Below, piece after piece: positions 8,678 through 16,616 of a stretch of DNA of 64,000 bases. The DNA is from Actinomycetospora termitidis (GTDB lineage: Bacteria > Actinomycetota > Actinomycetes > Mycobacteriales > Pseudonocardiaceae). Below the pieces are notes generated by a model, which was not told where the DNA came from, did no database searches, and worked only from the letters and a program-made list of their open reading frames with translations. Both the position numbers and the translations under genes were made by a program. The stretch spans positions 1 through 64,000 of the forward strand of contig NZ_JASVWF010000006.1 of NCBI RefSeq assembly GCF_030286555.1, in the 5' to 3' direction. Position 1 is the stretch's first letter, and each line of letters starts with the position of its first letter.

Positions 8678-9181
8678 ATGAGCGAGCACGTGGGGCTGAC
8701 CTGCCCGAACTGCGGCGGAGGGCTGCCGGTCGCCGGCGTGCCGTGTCAGCGCTGCCGGGCGGCCGGACGCCCCGTCCAGTACCCGAGCGGGCCCCAGCAG
8801 GTCCCGCCGTACTCCGCCCCCGTCGCAGCCCCCTTCGCGACGACGCCGCCTCCGGCCGCGTACGCGCCCGCGCCCTACGCCCCGGTGCCGTACGGCGGGT
8901 ACGCGCCGATGGCCTACCCGGTCCGGCCGGCCAAGTCGGCGGGCGTGGCGGTGCTGCTGTCCTTCCTGTGGCTCGGGGCCGGTCACCTCTACCTCGACCG
9001 CATCGGCACCGGCCTCACGCTCATGGCCGCGCACTTCTTCGTCGGCTTCCTGCTGTTCTTCCTCTTCTTCCCGCTCGGCTTCCTCGCCTGGCTCGCCGGG
9101 TTCATCACCTGCGCGATCGTCTGCTCGAACCTCGCGAACCAGATCAACGCCGGAACGGTGCCACCGCGCGTGACCTGGTGA
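8678..9181 (+). CDS. TM2-domain membrane protein with zinc-ribbon start
   Basis: A 167-aa protein. Residues 9-26 hold two CxxC pairs (CPNCGGG and CQRC) forming a small zinc ribbon. A Pro/Ala/Tyr-rich linker follows, then a TM2 domain with two helices (AVLLSFLWLGAGHLYLDR and a Phe-rich second helix). TM2 proteins are small membrane proteins of unclear role. It starts 8 bases after a GGGGGA ribosome site. The gene is followed directly by the first 48-bp mirrored repeat array. Confidence 0.85.
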   Translation: MSEHVGLTCPNCGGGLPVAGVPCQRCRAAGRPVQYPSGPQQVPPYSAPVAAPFATTPPPAAYAPAPYAPVPYGGYAPMAYPVRPAKSAGVAVLLSFLWLGAGHLYLDRIGTGLTLMAAHFFVGFLLFFLFFPLGFLAWLAGFITCAIVCSNLANQINAGTVPPRVTW

Positions 9182-9203
9182 GACCGCGGCCCCGGCTCGC
9201 GCT

Positions 9204-9558
9204 GCGTTGCGTCGCGCACACGGCGGGAGGAGGTCGCCCCGGCCGACGGAGGCGTTGCGTCGCGCACACGGCGGGAGGAGTTCGCGTCGGGTGACGCGGG
9301 CAGTGCGTCGCGCACACGGCGGGAGGAGTTCGCGTCGGGTGACGCGGGCGTTGCGTCGCGCATACGGCGGGAGGGGGCCGCCCCGGCCGACGAAGGCGTT
9401 GCGTCGCGCAACGCGACGGCGGGACCAGGTCGCTCCGGCCGGCCGTGTGCGCGACGCAACGCGTGGACGCGAGTAGGTCGCTCCGGCCGGCCGTGTGCGG
9501 GGCGCAACGCGTGGACGCGAGGAGGTCGCCCCGGCTGACCGTGTGCGGGACGCAACGC
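9204..9558. repeat. Mirrored tandem array 1, 48-bp period
   Basis: Five forward units start at 9204, 9252, 9300, 9348 and 9396 (exact 48-bp spacing), each opening with a core close to GCGTTGCGTCGCGCACACGG. From the fifth unit on, the core appears in reverse complement, ending at 9414, 9462, 9510 and 9558, again every 48 bp. The fifth unit itself is a palindrome joining the two halves. The array therefore forms a giant inverted repeat between the TM2 gene and the KARI-like gene. The rest of this 525-base gap holds nothing recognisable. Confidence 0.9.
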
Positions 9559-9706
9559 CACCGGGTGCGTGCGACTCCGGCCGCCTCGTCCGCGTCACCG
9601 TGACCCGGACATCGACCTGACACCCCGAACGCCCGACCCCCCGACCCCACCGCGCCCGCACCTGGCGGATGGCGCCGGACCGGCCCGCCGGGTCAGAGTG
9701 ACCCGT

Positions 9707-10702
9707 ATGGCTCACGCGGAGATCCGTCGGGAAGGCCCGGAGAGCATCGGCGACCTGCAGGCCCTGGCCGGGCGCACCGTCGGCGTGCTCGGGTACGGCA
9801 ACCAGGGCGCCGCGCAGGCGGCGAACCTGCGCGACTCGGGTGTCACACCCGTCGTCGGGAACCGCGTGGACGAGTACGCGACCGCGGCGGACGAGGCTGG
9901 CTTCGCGCCGCGGCCGATCGCCGAGGTGGCCCGGGCGGCCGACGTCCTCCTGCTGCTGGTCCCCGACGAGGTGCAGCCCGACCTGGTCCGTGACGAGATC
10001 GCGCCCGGGCTGCGCGCCGGGGACACGCTCGTCCTCGCGAGCGGCTACAACTGGCACTTCGGGCTGCTGGAGGTGCCGGACGGCGTCGACGTCGTGATGG
10101 TCGCGCCGCGGATGATCGGCGCGGCGGTGCGCGACCGGTACGTCTCGCGGGTCGGCTTCCCGTGTCTCGTCTCGGTCGAGCGGGACGCCACCGGGCACGC
10201 GTGGGACACCACGACGGCGATCGCCCGCGGGATCGGGGGCGCGCTCGGCGGAGCGGTGGTGTCGTCCGCCCGCGAGGAGGCGGCGCTGGACCTGTTCAGC
10301 GAGCAGGCGGTGTGGCCGCTCGTGCTGGGGATGCTCCGCACCGCGCACGCCGTGCTCACCGAGGCAGGGTTCAGCGAGGAGGCCGTGCTCTCCGAGCTGT
10401 ACCTCTCGGGCGAGCCGTCCGAGGTGTTCGACCACATCGCCCGGGACGGACTGTTCGGCCAGCTCGGCCTGCACTCCCGGACCTCGCAGTACGGGCAGCT
10501 CCGCGCGCTGGCCGCCGCCGACGTCACCGCGACCTACGAACGGTTCTCGTCCGTCCTGCACGACGACATCCTCTCCGGCGCCTTCGCCCGCGAGTGGAGT
10601 CGACCGGAGGCGGGGGAGCAGCTCGACGAGCTGCGTCGCGAGGCGGAGACGTCGACCCTCGCGCGCGCCGAGGCGGAGGTGCGCTCCCGCCTGCAGCACT
10701 AG
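9707..10702 (+). CDS. Ketol-acid reductoisomerase-like protein
   Basis: A 331-aa relative of IlvC. The N-terminal Rossmann motif GVLGYGNQGAAQAANLRDSG matches the KARI NADPH site, and the C-terminal part keeps a DLFSEQAV block corresponding to the acidic Mg-binding helix of KARI. Overall similarity looks distant: the second acidic motif is altered (SELYLSGE) and the neighbours are not ilvB/ilvN. It may therefore reduce or isomerise a different 2-hydroxy/keto acid. The ATG at 9707 lacks a strong ribosome site; a GTG three codons earlier is possible. It ends 4 bases from the convergent GntR gene. Confidence 0.75.
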   Translation: MAHAEIRREGPESIGDLQALAGRTVGVLGYGNQGAAQAANLRDSGVTPVVGNRVDEYATAADEAGFAPRPIAEVARAADVLLLLVPDEVQPDLVRDEIAPGLRAGDTLVLASGYNWHFGLLEVPDGVDVVMVAPRMIGAAVRDRYVSRVGFPCLVSVERDATGHAWDTTTAIARGIGGALGGAVVSSAREEAALDLFSEQAVWPLVLGMLRTAHAVLTEAGFSEEAVLSELYLSGEPSEVFDHIARDGLFGQLGLHSRTSQYGQLRALAAADVTATYERFSSVLHDDILSGAFAREWSRPEAGEQLDELRREAETSTLARAEAEVRSRLQH

Positions 10703-10706
10703 GGAG

Positions 10707-11381
10707 TCAGTGCACCCCCAGCAGGTTGGTGCGCACGTCGACGAGGTGGGCGCGCATGTGGTCGCGCGCGGCGTCGGCGTCCCGCTCCACCAGCGCCTCG
10801 ACGATCTCGCCGTGGCTGCACTCGTAGCCCTGCCGGCGTTCCGGGGTGGCCGAGCGCCGCTTGATGCTGCCCCAGACCGGCAGGTCCCGGGCGGCGTTCA
10901 TGGTGTCGAAGAGCCGGAGCAGGAGACCGTTGTGCGCGGCGGTCGCGATGGCGCGGTGCAGGGCGGAGTCCCAGGCCTCGAACTCCTCGTAGGTGCCTGT
11001 GGCGTTGCCGCGCTGCAGGCAGTGCCGGACGTGGTCGACGTCGGCGGGGGTGGCGTGCCGGGCGGCGAGCGCCGCGATCTCCGGCTCGAGGACGAGCCGG
11101 GTCGCCATGATCTCGGCCGGGCTCGTCTGCAGCGTCGTCCGCGCCGCGGCCGGCAGCTCGGGCCCGCCCTCCAGCTCCGCCAGGAACGTGCCGCGCCCGA
11201 CGTGCCGGGTGATGCGCCCCTCGCGCTCGAGCTCCGCGAGCGCCGACCGGACGGCGGTCCGCGACGCCTGCAGCACGTCCTGGAGGGCGCGCTCGGTCGG
11301 GATCTTGGCGCCGGTCCCGAGCCTGCCCTCGGCCACGGACTCGTCGAGCAGCGCCCGCAGGCGCGTCACCACCGGGGTCAT
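10707..11381 (-). CDS. GntR-family (FadR/FCD) transcriptional regulator
   Basis: A 224-aa regulator with an N-terminal winged helix (GAKIPTERALQDVLQASRTA, then ALAELEREGRI) and an all-helical FCD domain with metal-site-like His/Asp positions (LHRAIATAAHN and RDHMRAHL). The ATG at 11381 fits the family start. It is divergent from the FAH-type gene, and repeated TTGGTCC half-sites fill the gap, so it very probably controls the operon 11518-14873 in response to a carboxylic-acid intermediate. Confidence 0.88.
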   Translation of the reverse strand: MTPVVTRLRALLDESVAEGRLGTGAKIPTERALQDVLQASRTAVRSALAELEREGRITRHVGRGTFLAELEGGPELPAAARTTLQTSPAEIMATRLVLEPEIAALAARHATPADVDHVRHCLQRGNATGTYEEFEAWDSALHRAIATAAHNGLLLRLFDTMNAARDLPVWGSIKRRSATPERRQGYECSHGEIVEALVERDADAARDHMRAHLVDVRTNLLGVH

Positions 11382-11390
11382 CGGCTCCAA

Positions 11391-11406
11391 CCAATATAGG
11401 ACCAAA
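11391..11406. promoter_or_regulatory. TTGGTCC-type GntR half-sites by the gntR start
   Basis: On the minus strand this reads TTTGGTCCTATATTGG: a TTGGTCC half-site followed by TTGG about 11 bp further on. The same half-site recurs on the other side of the divergent gap, which suggests autoregulation by the GntR protein. Confidence 0.45.
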
Positions 11407-11463
11407 GTGCGGCTTCACAGCCTGCACAGCACCGTCGTACGGTCGATCCCACGATAGGATCGC

Positions 11464-11496
11464 GACCAAGATAGCAGATTGGTCCGCATTGGTCCG
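11464..11496. promoter_or_regulatory. Probable GntR operator before the FAH operon
   Basis: GACCAA (11464-11469) and TTGGTC (11479-11484) form an inverted repeat, and ATTGGTCCG occurs as a direct repeat at 11478 and 11488. These sit 20-50 bases upstream of the FAH-type start and match the half-site beside the gntR start. Confidence 0.5.
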
Positions 11497-11517
11497 ACGA
11501 CGCGAAGGAGCGTGCCC

Positions 11518-12390
11518 GTGAAGCTGGTGACGTTCGCCGCCGGCGGCCGTGAGGGCGTCGGCCGGGTCGACGACGACGGCTCGACGGTCCTCGACCTCGC
11601 CGCGGTGGTGGGGGAGCGGACGCTCCTCGCCGTCATCGAGGAGTGGGACGTGCTCGGCCCGCGCCTCGCCGCGGCGACCGATCTACCGGCCGTCGACGCA
11701 CCCGTCCTCCGCGCGCCGATCCCACGTCCCCGACGCGACCTGTTCGCCGTCGGGAAGAACTACCGCGAGCACGTCGCCGAGTTCGGGCGCTCGGGCTACG
11801 ACACCCCCCAGCGCTCCGAGGACCTCCCCGAGAAGCCGATCGTCTTCTCGAAGGCGACGACGGCCGTCACGGGTCCCTACGACGACGTCGAGGCCCACGC
11901 CGGGATCACGCGCGAGCTCGACTACGAGGCGGAGCTCGCCGTCATCATCGGGCGAGGCGGTCGGGGGATCGGCCGGGACGAGGCTCTGGGCCACGTGTGG
12001 GGCTACACGATCGTCAACGACGTCACCGCCCGCGACGTACAGCGCGACCACAAGCAGTGGTTGCTCGGGAAGTCCCTCGACACGCACGCGCCGATGGGGC
12101 CGTGGGCGGTCAGCGCGGACGAGGTCGGCGACCTCGCCGCCCTCGAGGTCTCGTCCACGGTCAACGGCGAGCCCCGGCAGAAGGCGCCGGTCGCCGACCT
12201 GATCTTCGACGTGCCCGAGCTGATCCGCGTGATCTCCGCGGGCATCACGCTGCTGCCCGGCGACGTGATCGCCACCGGCACCCCCGCCGGCGTCGGCATC
12301 GGCTTCGACCCCCCGCGCTTCCTGACGACGGGTGACGTCGTCGAGTGCGCGATCACCGGTCTCGGATCGCTCCGCAACACCATCCGCTGA
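11518..12390 (+). CDS. Fumarylacetoacetate hydrolase-family protein
   Basis: A 290-aa FAH-superfamily enzyme. The metal-binding acidic residues are visible in ELDYEAELAVIIG, with FAVGKNYREHVAEFG and GYTIVNDVTARDVQ as further signatures, and a C-terminal GDVIATGTPAGVG block. Members hydrolyse or decarboxylate beta-diketo acids, or hydrate 2-oxopent-4-enoates, in catabolic pathways. The GTG at 11518 was chosen for its GAAGGAG ribosome site. It leads an operon with an alpha/beta hydrolase and an amidohydrolase, suggesting ring-cleavage or amide catabolism. Confidence 0.92.
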   Translation: MKLVTFAAGGREGVGRVDDDGSTVLDLAAVVGERTLLAVIEEWDVLGPRLAAATDLPAVDAPVLRAPIPRPRRDLFAVGKNYREHVAEFGRSGYDTPQRSEDLPEKPIVFSKATTAVTGPYDDVEAHAGITRELDYEAELAVIIGRGGRGIGRDEALGHVWGYTIVNDVTARDVQRDHKQWLLGKSLDTHAPMGPWAVSADEVGDLAALEVSSTVNGEPRQKAPVADLIFDVPELIRVISAGITLLPGDVIATGTPAGVGIGFDPPRFLTTGDVVECAITGLGSLRNTIR

Positions 12391-12418
12391 CGACCATCCG
12401 TTGAAGGAGGACGACCAC

Positions 12419-13183
12419 GTGCAGGTGAACGGCAAGGAGCTGGCGGTCGAGATCACCGGGGACGGCCCGGTGGTGCTGCTGGTGCACGGTCTCGGCGGGA
12501 CGTCGAACTTCTACCAGCCGCAGGTCGCGGCGCTGGCCGAGCGCTTCACCGTCGTGCGGCCGGACATGGAGGGCTCGGGGCGCTCGCCGGTCGCGGGTGC
12601 CGTGTCCATCCAGAGCTTCGCCAACGACCTCGCCGACCTGCTGACCCGCCTCGACGCCGGCCCCGCCCGCGTGGTCGGCCACTCGATGGCGACGATCACC
12701 GTGCGGCTCCTCGCCGCGACCCGTCCCGAGGCCGTGTCGCACCTCGCCCTCCTCGGCGCCGTGCCCGCGCCCCTGCCCGAGGCCGGGCAGCAGGGCCAGC
12801 ACGACCGGGCGGCGAAGGCCCGCGCCGGCGAGATGCCGGCGATCGCCGACGCCGTCGTGGGCAACGCGACCTCCGAGACCACCCGCCGCGACCACCCCGC
12901 GACCGCGGCCGCCGTCCGCGAGCTCGTGCTGCGCCAGGACCCGGAGGGCTACGCGCGGTCCTGCGAGGCCCTCGCCGGTGCCCCCGACCCGGGACCGATC
13001 AGCCCCGACCTGCCGCTGCTCCTGCTCACCGGGGCCGACGACGGCGTCGGGAAGCCCGAGGTCAGCCAGGCCCTCGCCGACGCGCACGGCGCGGCGACGC
13101 TCGACGTCCTGCCGGCCTGCGGCCACTGGACCGCCCTCGAGCGCCCGAACGACGTCACCGAGCACCTCCTCAAGTTCTTCTGA
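12419..13183 (+). CDS. Alpha/beta-fold hydrolase
   Basis: A 254-aa alpha/beta hydrolase. The LVHGLGG oxyanion segment lies near residue 21; the nucleophile elbow is GHSMA; a late LLTGADDG strand supplies the acid and CGHW the catalytic His. Size and context resemble 3-oxoadipate enol-lactonase/HsaD-like catabolic hydrolases. The GTG at 12419 follows an ideal AAGGAGG ribosome site. It lies 28 bases after the FAH-family gene and 48 bases before the amidohydrolase gene, in one evident operon. Confidence 0.9.
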   Translation: MQVNGKELAVEITGDGPVVLLVHGLGGTSNFYQPQVAALAERFTVVRPDMEGSGRSPVAGAVSIQSFANDLADLLTRLDAGPARVVGHSMATITVRLLAATRPEAVSHLALLGAVPAPLPEAGQQGQHDRAAKARAGEMPAIADAVVGNATSETTRRDHPATAAAVRELVLRQDPEGYARSCEALAGAPDPGPISPDLPLLLLTGADDGVGKPEVSQALADAHGAATLDVLPACGHWTALERPNDVTEHLLKFF

Positions 13184-13231
13184 GAGTTCCACCGACCCAC
13201 CACCCGACGCCTCGACGACGAGGAGCCCGCC

Positions 13232-14530
13232 ATGAGCAAGGTCCTGTTCCGCAACGTCTCGATCCTCGACTCCACCGGGGCCCTGCCCTACCCCGGTGAC
13301 GTGCTCGTCGAGGACGACCGCATCGCCGCCGTGGGCACCGTCGAGCAGAACCGGGCCGAGGGCGCGCGGGTGGTCGAGGGGCGTGGTCGCACGCTCATGT
13401 CCGGGCTGTGCGACGCGCACACGCACTTCTCGTGGAACAACTCGGCGGACCTCGACGGACTGGGCATGATGCCGGTCGAGGAGCACCTGCTGTTCTCGGT
13501 GGAGTCGGCGAAGAAGTACATCGACTCCGGCTACACGATGTGCCTCGGGGCCGCCTCCGCGAAGGAGCGCCTCGACGTCGTCTGTCGCGACGCGATCAAC
13601 GCCGGCCGCATCCCCGGGCCGCGCTACCTCGCGAACGGCCCCGAGATCGCGGTGACCGGCGGCGCGCTGATCAAGTCGATCACGAAGTTCGCGGACGGGC
13701 CGGAGGGCATGCGGCTCGCGGTGCGTCAGCTCATCGACCTCGGCGTCGACCAGATCAAGCTCTCCATGACCGGCGAGGAGATCACTGGCACCCAGCGCGC
13801 GGAGGACACCTACTTCTCCGACGAGGAGGTGGCCGCCGCCGTCACCGAGGCGCACCGCCGCGGAAAGCGCGTCTGCGCCCACGCCCGCTCCGCGGAGAGC
13901 GTGAAGATGTGCCTGCGGAACAAGGTCGACGTCATCTACCACGCCAGCTTCACCGACGCCGAGGGCATGGACATGCTCGAGGCCAACAAGGACTGGGTGT
14001 TCGTCGCGCCCGGCATCAACTGGCTGATCGCCACGCTCTACGAGGCCGAGGCGTTCGGGTTCCCGCAGGAGGCCGCCGAAGCGGTCGGCTACAAGAAGGA
14101 GCTCGAGCAGGCCACCGAGGGGCTGCGCGAGATGCACCGCCGCGGTATCAAGCTGCTCCCCGGCGGCGACTACGGCTTCGCCTGGACCCCGCACGGCACC
14201 TACGCCCGCGACCTCGAGCACTTCGTCGAGCGACTCGGCTTCACGCCGATGGAGGCGATCATCTCGGCCACCGCGTGGGGCGGGGAGATCATGCTGCGGC
14301 CCGACGAGCTCGGGAAGGTCCAGCCCGGCTACCTCGCCGACCTGATCCTCGTCGACGGCGACCCGCTCGAGGACATCACCGTGCTGCAGGACCACGACAA
14401 GCTGCACGCGATCATGAAGGACGGCCGCTTCCACAAGGAGGACGCGCCGCTCGTCACGCACAGCGGGCTCGACGACCCGGCCGGCGGGATCAGCGACGCC
14501 ACCGCCGAGTACGTCGCCGCTCGTCCCTGA
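13232..14530 (+). CDS. Amidohydrolase (imidazolonepropionase/prolidase-like)
   Basis: A 432-aa metal-dependent amidohydrolase. It has the beta-sandwich start with a DAHTHF metal motif near residue 61, a KLSMTG strand with the probable bridging lysine, then HARSA, HASF and a late GGDYGF aspartate. This is the usual order for the HutI/prolidase-like branch that hydrolyses cyclic or linear amides. A HPGYLADLI-like closing segment (QPGYLADLILVDGDPLEDIT) is also typical. With the FAH-type and alpha/beta hydrolases it suggests stepwise opening of an amide- or ring-containing substrate. Substrate unknown. Confidence 0.88.
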   Translation: MSKVLFRNVSILDSTGALPYPGDVLVEDDRIAAVGTVEQNRAEGARVVEGRGRTLMSGLCDAHTHFSWNNSADLDGLGMMPVEEHLLFSVESAKKYIDSGYTMCLGAASAKERLDVVCRDAINAGRIPGPRYLANGPEIAVTGGALIKSITKFADGPEGMRLAVRQLIDLGVDQIKLSMTGEEITGTQRAEDTYFSDEEVAAAVTEAHRRGKRVCAHARSAESVKMCLRNKVDVIYHASFTDAEGMDMLEANKDWVFVAPGINWLIATLYEAEAFGFPQEAAEAVGYKKELEQATEGLREMHRRGIKLLPGGDYGFAWTPHGTYARDLEHFVERLGFTPMEAIISATAWGGEIMLRPDELGKVQPGYLADLILVDGDPLEDITVLQDHDKLHAIMKDGRFHKEDAPLVTHSGLDDPAGGISDATAEYVAARP

Positions 14531-14531
14531 C

Positions 14532-14873
14532 GTGCCGCTGCTGGTCTGCCGGACCTGCCCCCGCGACCGCCCGGACACCGGCTCCTTCGGCGCCGCGCTC
14601 GACGGCCTCCTCACCGGGGCGGCCGAGCGCGGTGTCCGGGTCCGACACGTGCCCTGCCTCGGTGGCTGCCCGAACGACGGCAACGTCGCCGTCGACGCTC
14701 CGGGCAAGCCGCGCGTGCGCTTCTCGCACCTCTCCGCCGCGGATGCACCGTCGCTGCTCGACGCAGCCGCCGCCTTCGACGCGAGTGAGAACGGCCTTCC
14801 CGACGACGACTGGGTGGTCCCGTCGGCGTTGAGCGACCGGCTCACCGCGGTCACGCCGAAGCGCGTGGTCTGA
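14532..14873 (+). CDS. DUF1636 metal-binding protein
   Basis: A 113-aa protein of the DUF1636 family. It starts with GTG one base after the amidohydrolase stop, so it is likely translationally coupled. It carries CRTC near the N-terminus and CLGGC around residue 50, a thioredoxin-like ferredoxin arrangement that could hold a metal or Fe-S cluster. Family function is unknown; association with metal handling is common. Here it closes the GntR-controlled operon and might serve metal supply to the amidohydrolase, but that is only inference. Confidence 0.75.
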   Translation: MPLLVCRTCPRDRPDTGSFGAALDGLLTGAAERGVRVRHVPCLGGCPNDGNVAVDAPGKPRVRFSHLSAADAPSLLDAAAAFDASENGLPDDDWVVPSALSDRLTAVTPKRVV

Positions 14874-14889
14874 GGAGCTGGCGCCACGT

Positions 14890-15284
14890 TCTTGCGTGGC
14901 GCACACGGCTGGCGGAAGTCGCTGACGGTCGGATATGCGTTGCGTGCCGCATACGGCTGGCGGAAGTCGCTTGCTGCCGCATACGCGTTGCGTCGCGCAC
15001 ACGGTCGGCGAAGGTCGCGTGCCGCCGCGTGCGCGTTGCGTCCTGCACACGGTCGGCGAGAGTCGCCTCCCGCCGCGTGCGCGTTGCGTCGCGCAACCCG
15101 GCGTCGAGCCCAACGTCACGGCCGTGTGCGTGACGCAACGCGATGGTCGGGGCAGGTTGAGCTTGCCGGCCGTGTGCGTGGCGCAACGCCGGCCGGGAGT
15201 CGGGTCGCGGCTCCGGACCGTGTGCGTGACGCAATGCAGGTGCGGCGACGAGTCGAACCTGCCGGCCGTGTGCGTCACGCAACG
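14890..15284. repeat. Mirrored tandem array 2, 48-bp period
   Basis: Forward TTGCGT cores start at 14892, 14940, 14988, 15036 and 15084 (exact 48-bp steps). Reverse-complement cores end at 15096, 15138, 15186, 15234 and 15282; after one 42-bp step at the centre the spacing is again exactly 48 bp. The core is the same as in the array at 9.2-9.6 kb, but the 28-bp inter-core sequence differs. It separates the convergent DUF1636 and RCC1-type genes and leaves nothing else in this roughly 450-base gap. Confidence 0.9.
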
Positions 15285-15321
15285 CCCGGCGCCGCCGAAC
15301 CTCGCGCCGCGCACTCCCGAC

Positions 15322-16506
15322 CTACACCCCGAGCTGGCCGTAGGCGTTGTAGCCGCGGGCGAGGACGCGGCCGTCGGCGGTGAGGACGAGCTGGTGCTGC
15401 TGGCCGTGCGCGACCATCACGGCCCCGGCGAACTCCGGCGCCGGCACCCATCCCGAGGGCGGCGGCCCGACCACCCCGGCCTGGACGCCCTCGCGGTCGC
15501 GGACGAGCACGGTGCCGTCGGCGGTCCGGACGCGGAGGCCGGTCGGGCCCGTCGTCGACACCGCCGATCCGGGCCCGAGCTCCTGGACAGGGGTCAGCGT
15601 GCACTGTCGTCCGCACCCGCCGTCGGGAAGACCCTGCAGTTGCCCGGTCACCCAGACCGAGCCGTCCCGGCCGACGATCGCGGTGCCGTTGCGCCCGGTG
15701 GCGACCGTGGCGACGGCGTCGGGGCCGGGCAGGCGGGTCGGCATGGCCGTGCGGCCCAGCTGCGCGGAGGTGCCGGGTGCCCAGCTCCAGAGCCTGCCGT
15801 CGGTGTCGATCGCGAGGGAGATCGTCCCGTGCGTCACCACGGTGGCGACCGGCGGGAGACCCGGCACGACGACGGGCTCCGGTGAGCACGGGTAGTCGCG
15901 GCCGTACGAGGGTTCGCCGGAGCAGGTCGTCGTCGCCCACGGTGCCGGGACCTCGCCCCACTGCCAGACCCGGCCGTCCCGGTCGACGGCCACGACGTGC
16001 GAGACGCCCGCGTCGACCGAGACGATCGGCGGCAGGCCGGTGACAGGCGCCGGGGTCAGGTGGCAGGGCGGCCGGACGTACGCCAGGGCGTCGCAGCGCT
16101 CCGGGGAGTCGGCGTGCCGCGGGTCGTGGTCCGAGCCCCAGGTCCACACCGTGCCGTCGGCGGTCAGGGCGACCTGGTGGTCGTCGGCGGAGGAGATCGC
16201 GACGGCGGGTGCGGGCAGCGGCACGACGGCGGGTGCGGGCCGGCAGGGAGTGGGGCCGTTGGGGGAGCGGTCGTCGCAGTCCGCCACGGGAGCGGGCCCA
16301 CCCAGCCCGCCCTCGGTGTCGCCCCAGGAGAAGACCCGCCCGTCCACGGCGAGGGCGAGCGAGTGCTGGCCCTCGGCGTCGATCGCGACGATCGGCGGGA
16401 GTCCCGGCACCACGTCGAGCGCCTCACGCGACCGCAGCCCGTGGGCGCACCCGGCCAGCGCCACGACGAGACCGGCGACGACGGCGAGCAGGACCAGGGT
16501 GCGCAT
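15322..16506 (-). CDS. RCC1-repeat lipoprotein
   Basis: A 394-aa exported protein. The start at 16506 gives a signal helix (MRTLVLLAVVAGLVVALAGC) with an LAGC lipobox. The mature part consists of RCC1-like propeller repeats, recognisable by recurring A-x-DGRVFSWG, ADGTVWTWG, RDGRVWQWG and TDGRLWSWA blades. Bacterial RCC1 proteins are seven-bladed propellers used as extracellular binding scaffolds. An upstream extension is open but lacks homology. Ligand unknown. Confidence 0.82.
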   Translation of the reverse strand: MRTLVLLAVVAGLVVALAGCAHGLRSREALDVVPGLPPIVAIDAEGQHSLALAVDGRVFSWGDTEGGLGGPAPVADCDDRSPNGPTPCRPAPAVVPLPAPAVAISSADDHQVALTADGTVWTWGSDHDPRHADSPERCDALAYVRPPCHLTPAPVTGLPPIVSVDAGVSHVVAVDRDGRVWQWGEVPAPWATTTCSGEPSYGRDYPCSPEPVVVPGLPPVATVVTHGTISLAIDTDGRLWSWAPGTSAQLGRTAMPTRLPGPDAVATVATGRNGTAIVGRDGSVWVTGQLQGLPDGGCGRQCTLTPVQELGPGSAVSTTGPTGLRVRTADGTVLVRDREGVQAGVVGPPPSGWVPAPEFAGAVMVAHGQQHQLVLTADGRVLARGYNAYGQLGV

Positions 16507-16616
16507 GAGGAGCACTGTGATCGGGCGCCGGTCGTCGGTCTGCGCCGTGGCCGACCGTGTCCGTGTCACCGCGGCGACAGTTGGCGCTCCATCCTGCCGG
16601 GGTCGATCATCCGGAC

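Noticed and set aside
9204-9558. CRISPR-like array (20-bp conserved core, 28-bp spacers)
   Set aside because: The cores switch orientation midway, spacers within a half are similar to each other, and no cas genes are nearby.
8989-9650. Open frames reading through array 1 as repeated 16-residue peptides
   Set aside because: A period of 48 keeps any frame open once it lacks stops; no ribosome site, start or known domain; frames exist on both strands.
8564-10699. Antisense frame of 711 codons over the TM2 and KARI-like genes
   Set aside because: Low-complexity translation crossing the repeat array; the plus-strand genes carry recognisable motifs.
9707-10702. Housekeeping ilvC
   Set aside because: Diverged acidic motif and no ilv neighbours; called KARI-like only.
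12353-14887. Long antisense frame of 844 codons opposite the hydrolase operon
   Set aside because: Shadow of three well-supported plus-strand genes with ribosome sites and active-site motifs.
14890-15284. CRISPR-like array at the second repeat region
   Set aside because: Same orientation switch and mirrored symmetry; no cas genes; cores are too degenerate for CRISPR repeats.
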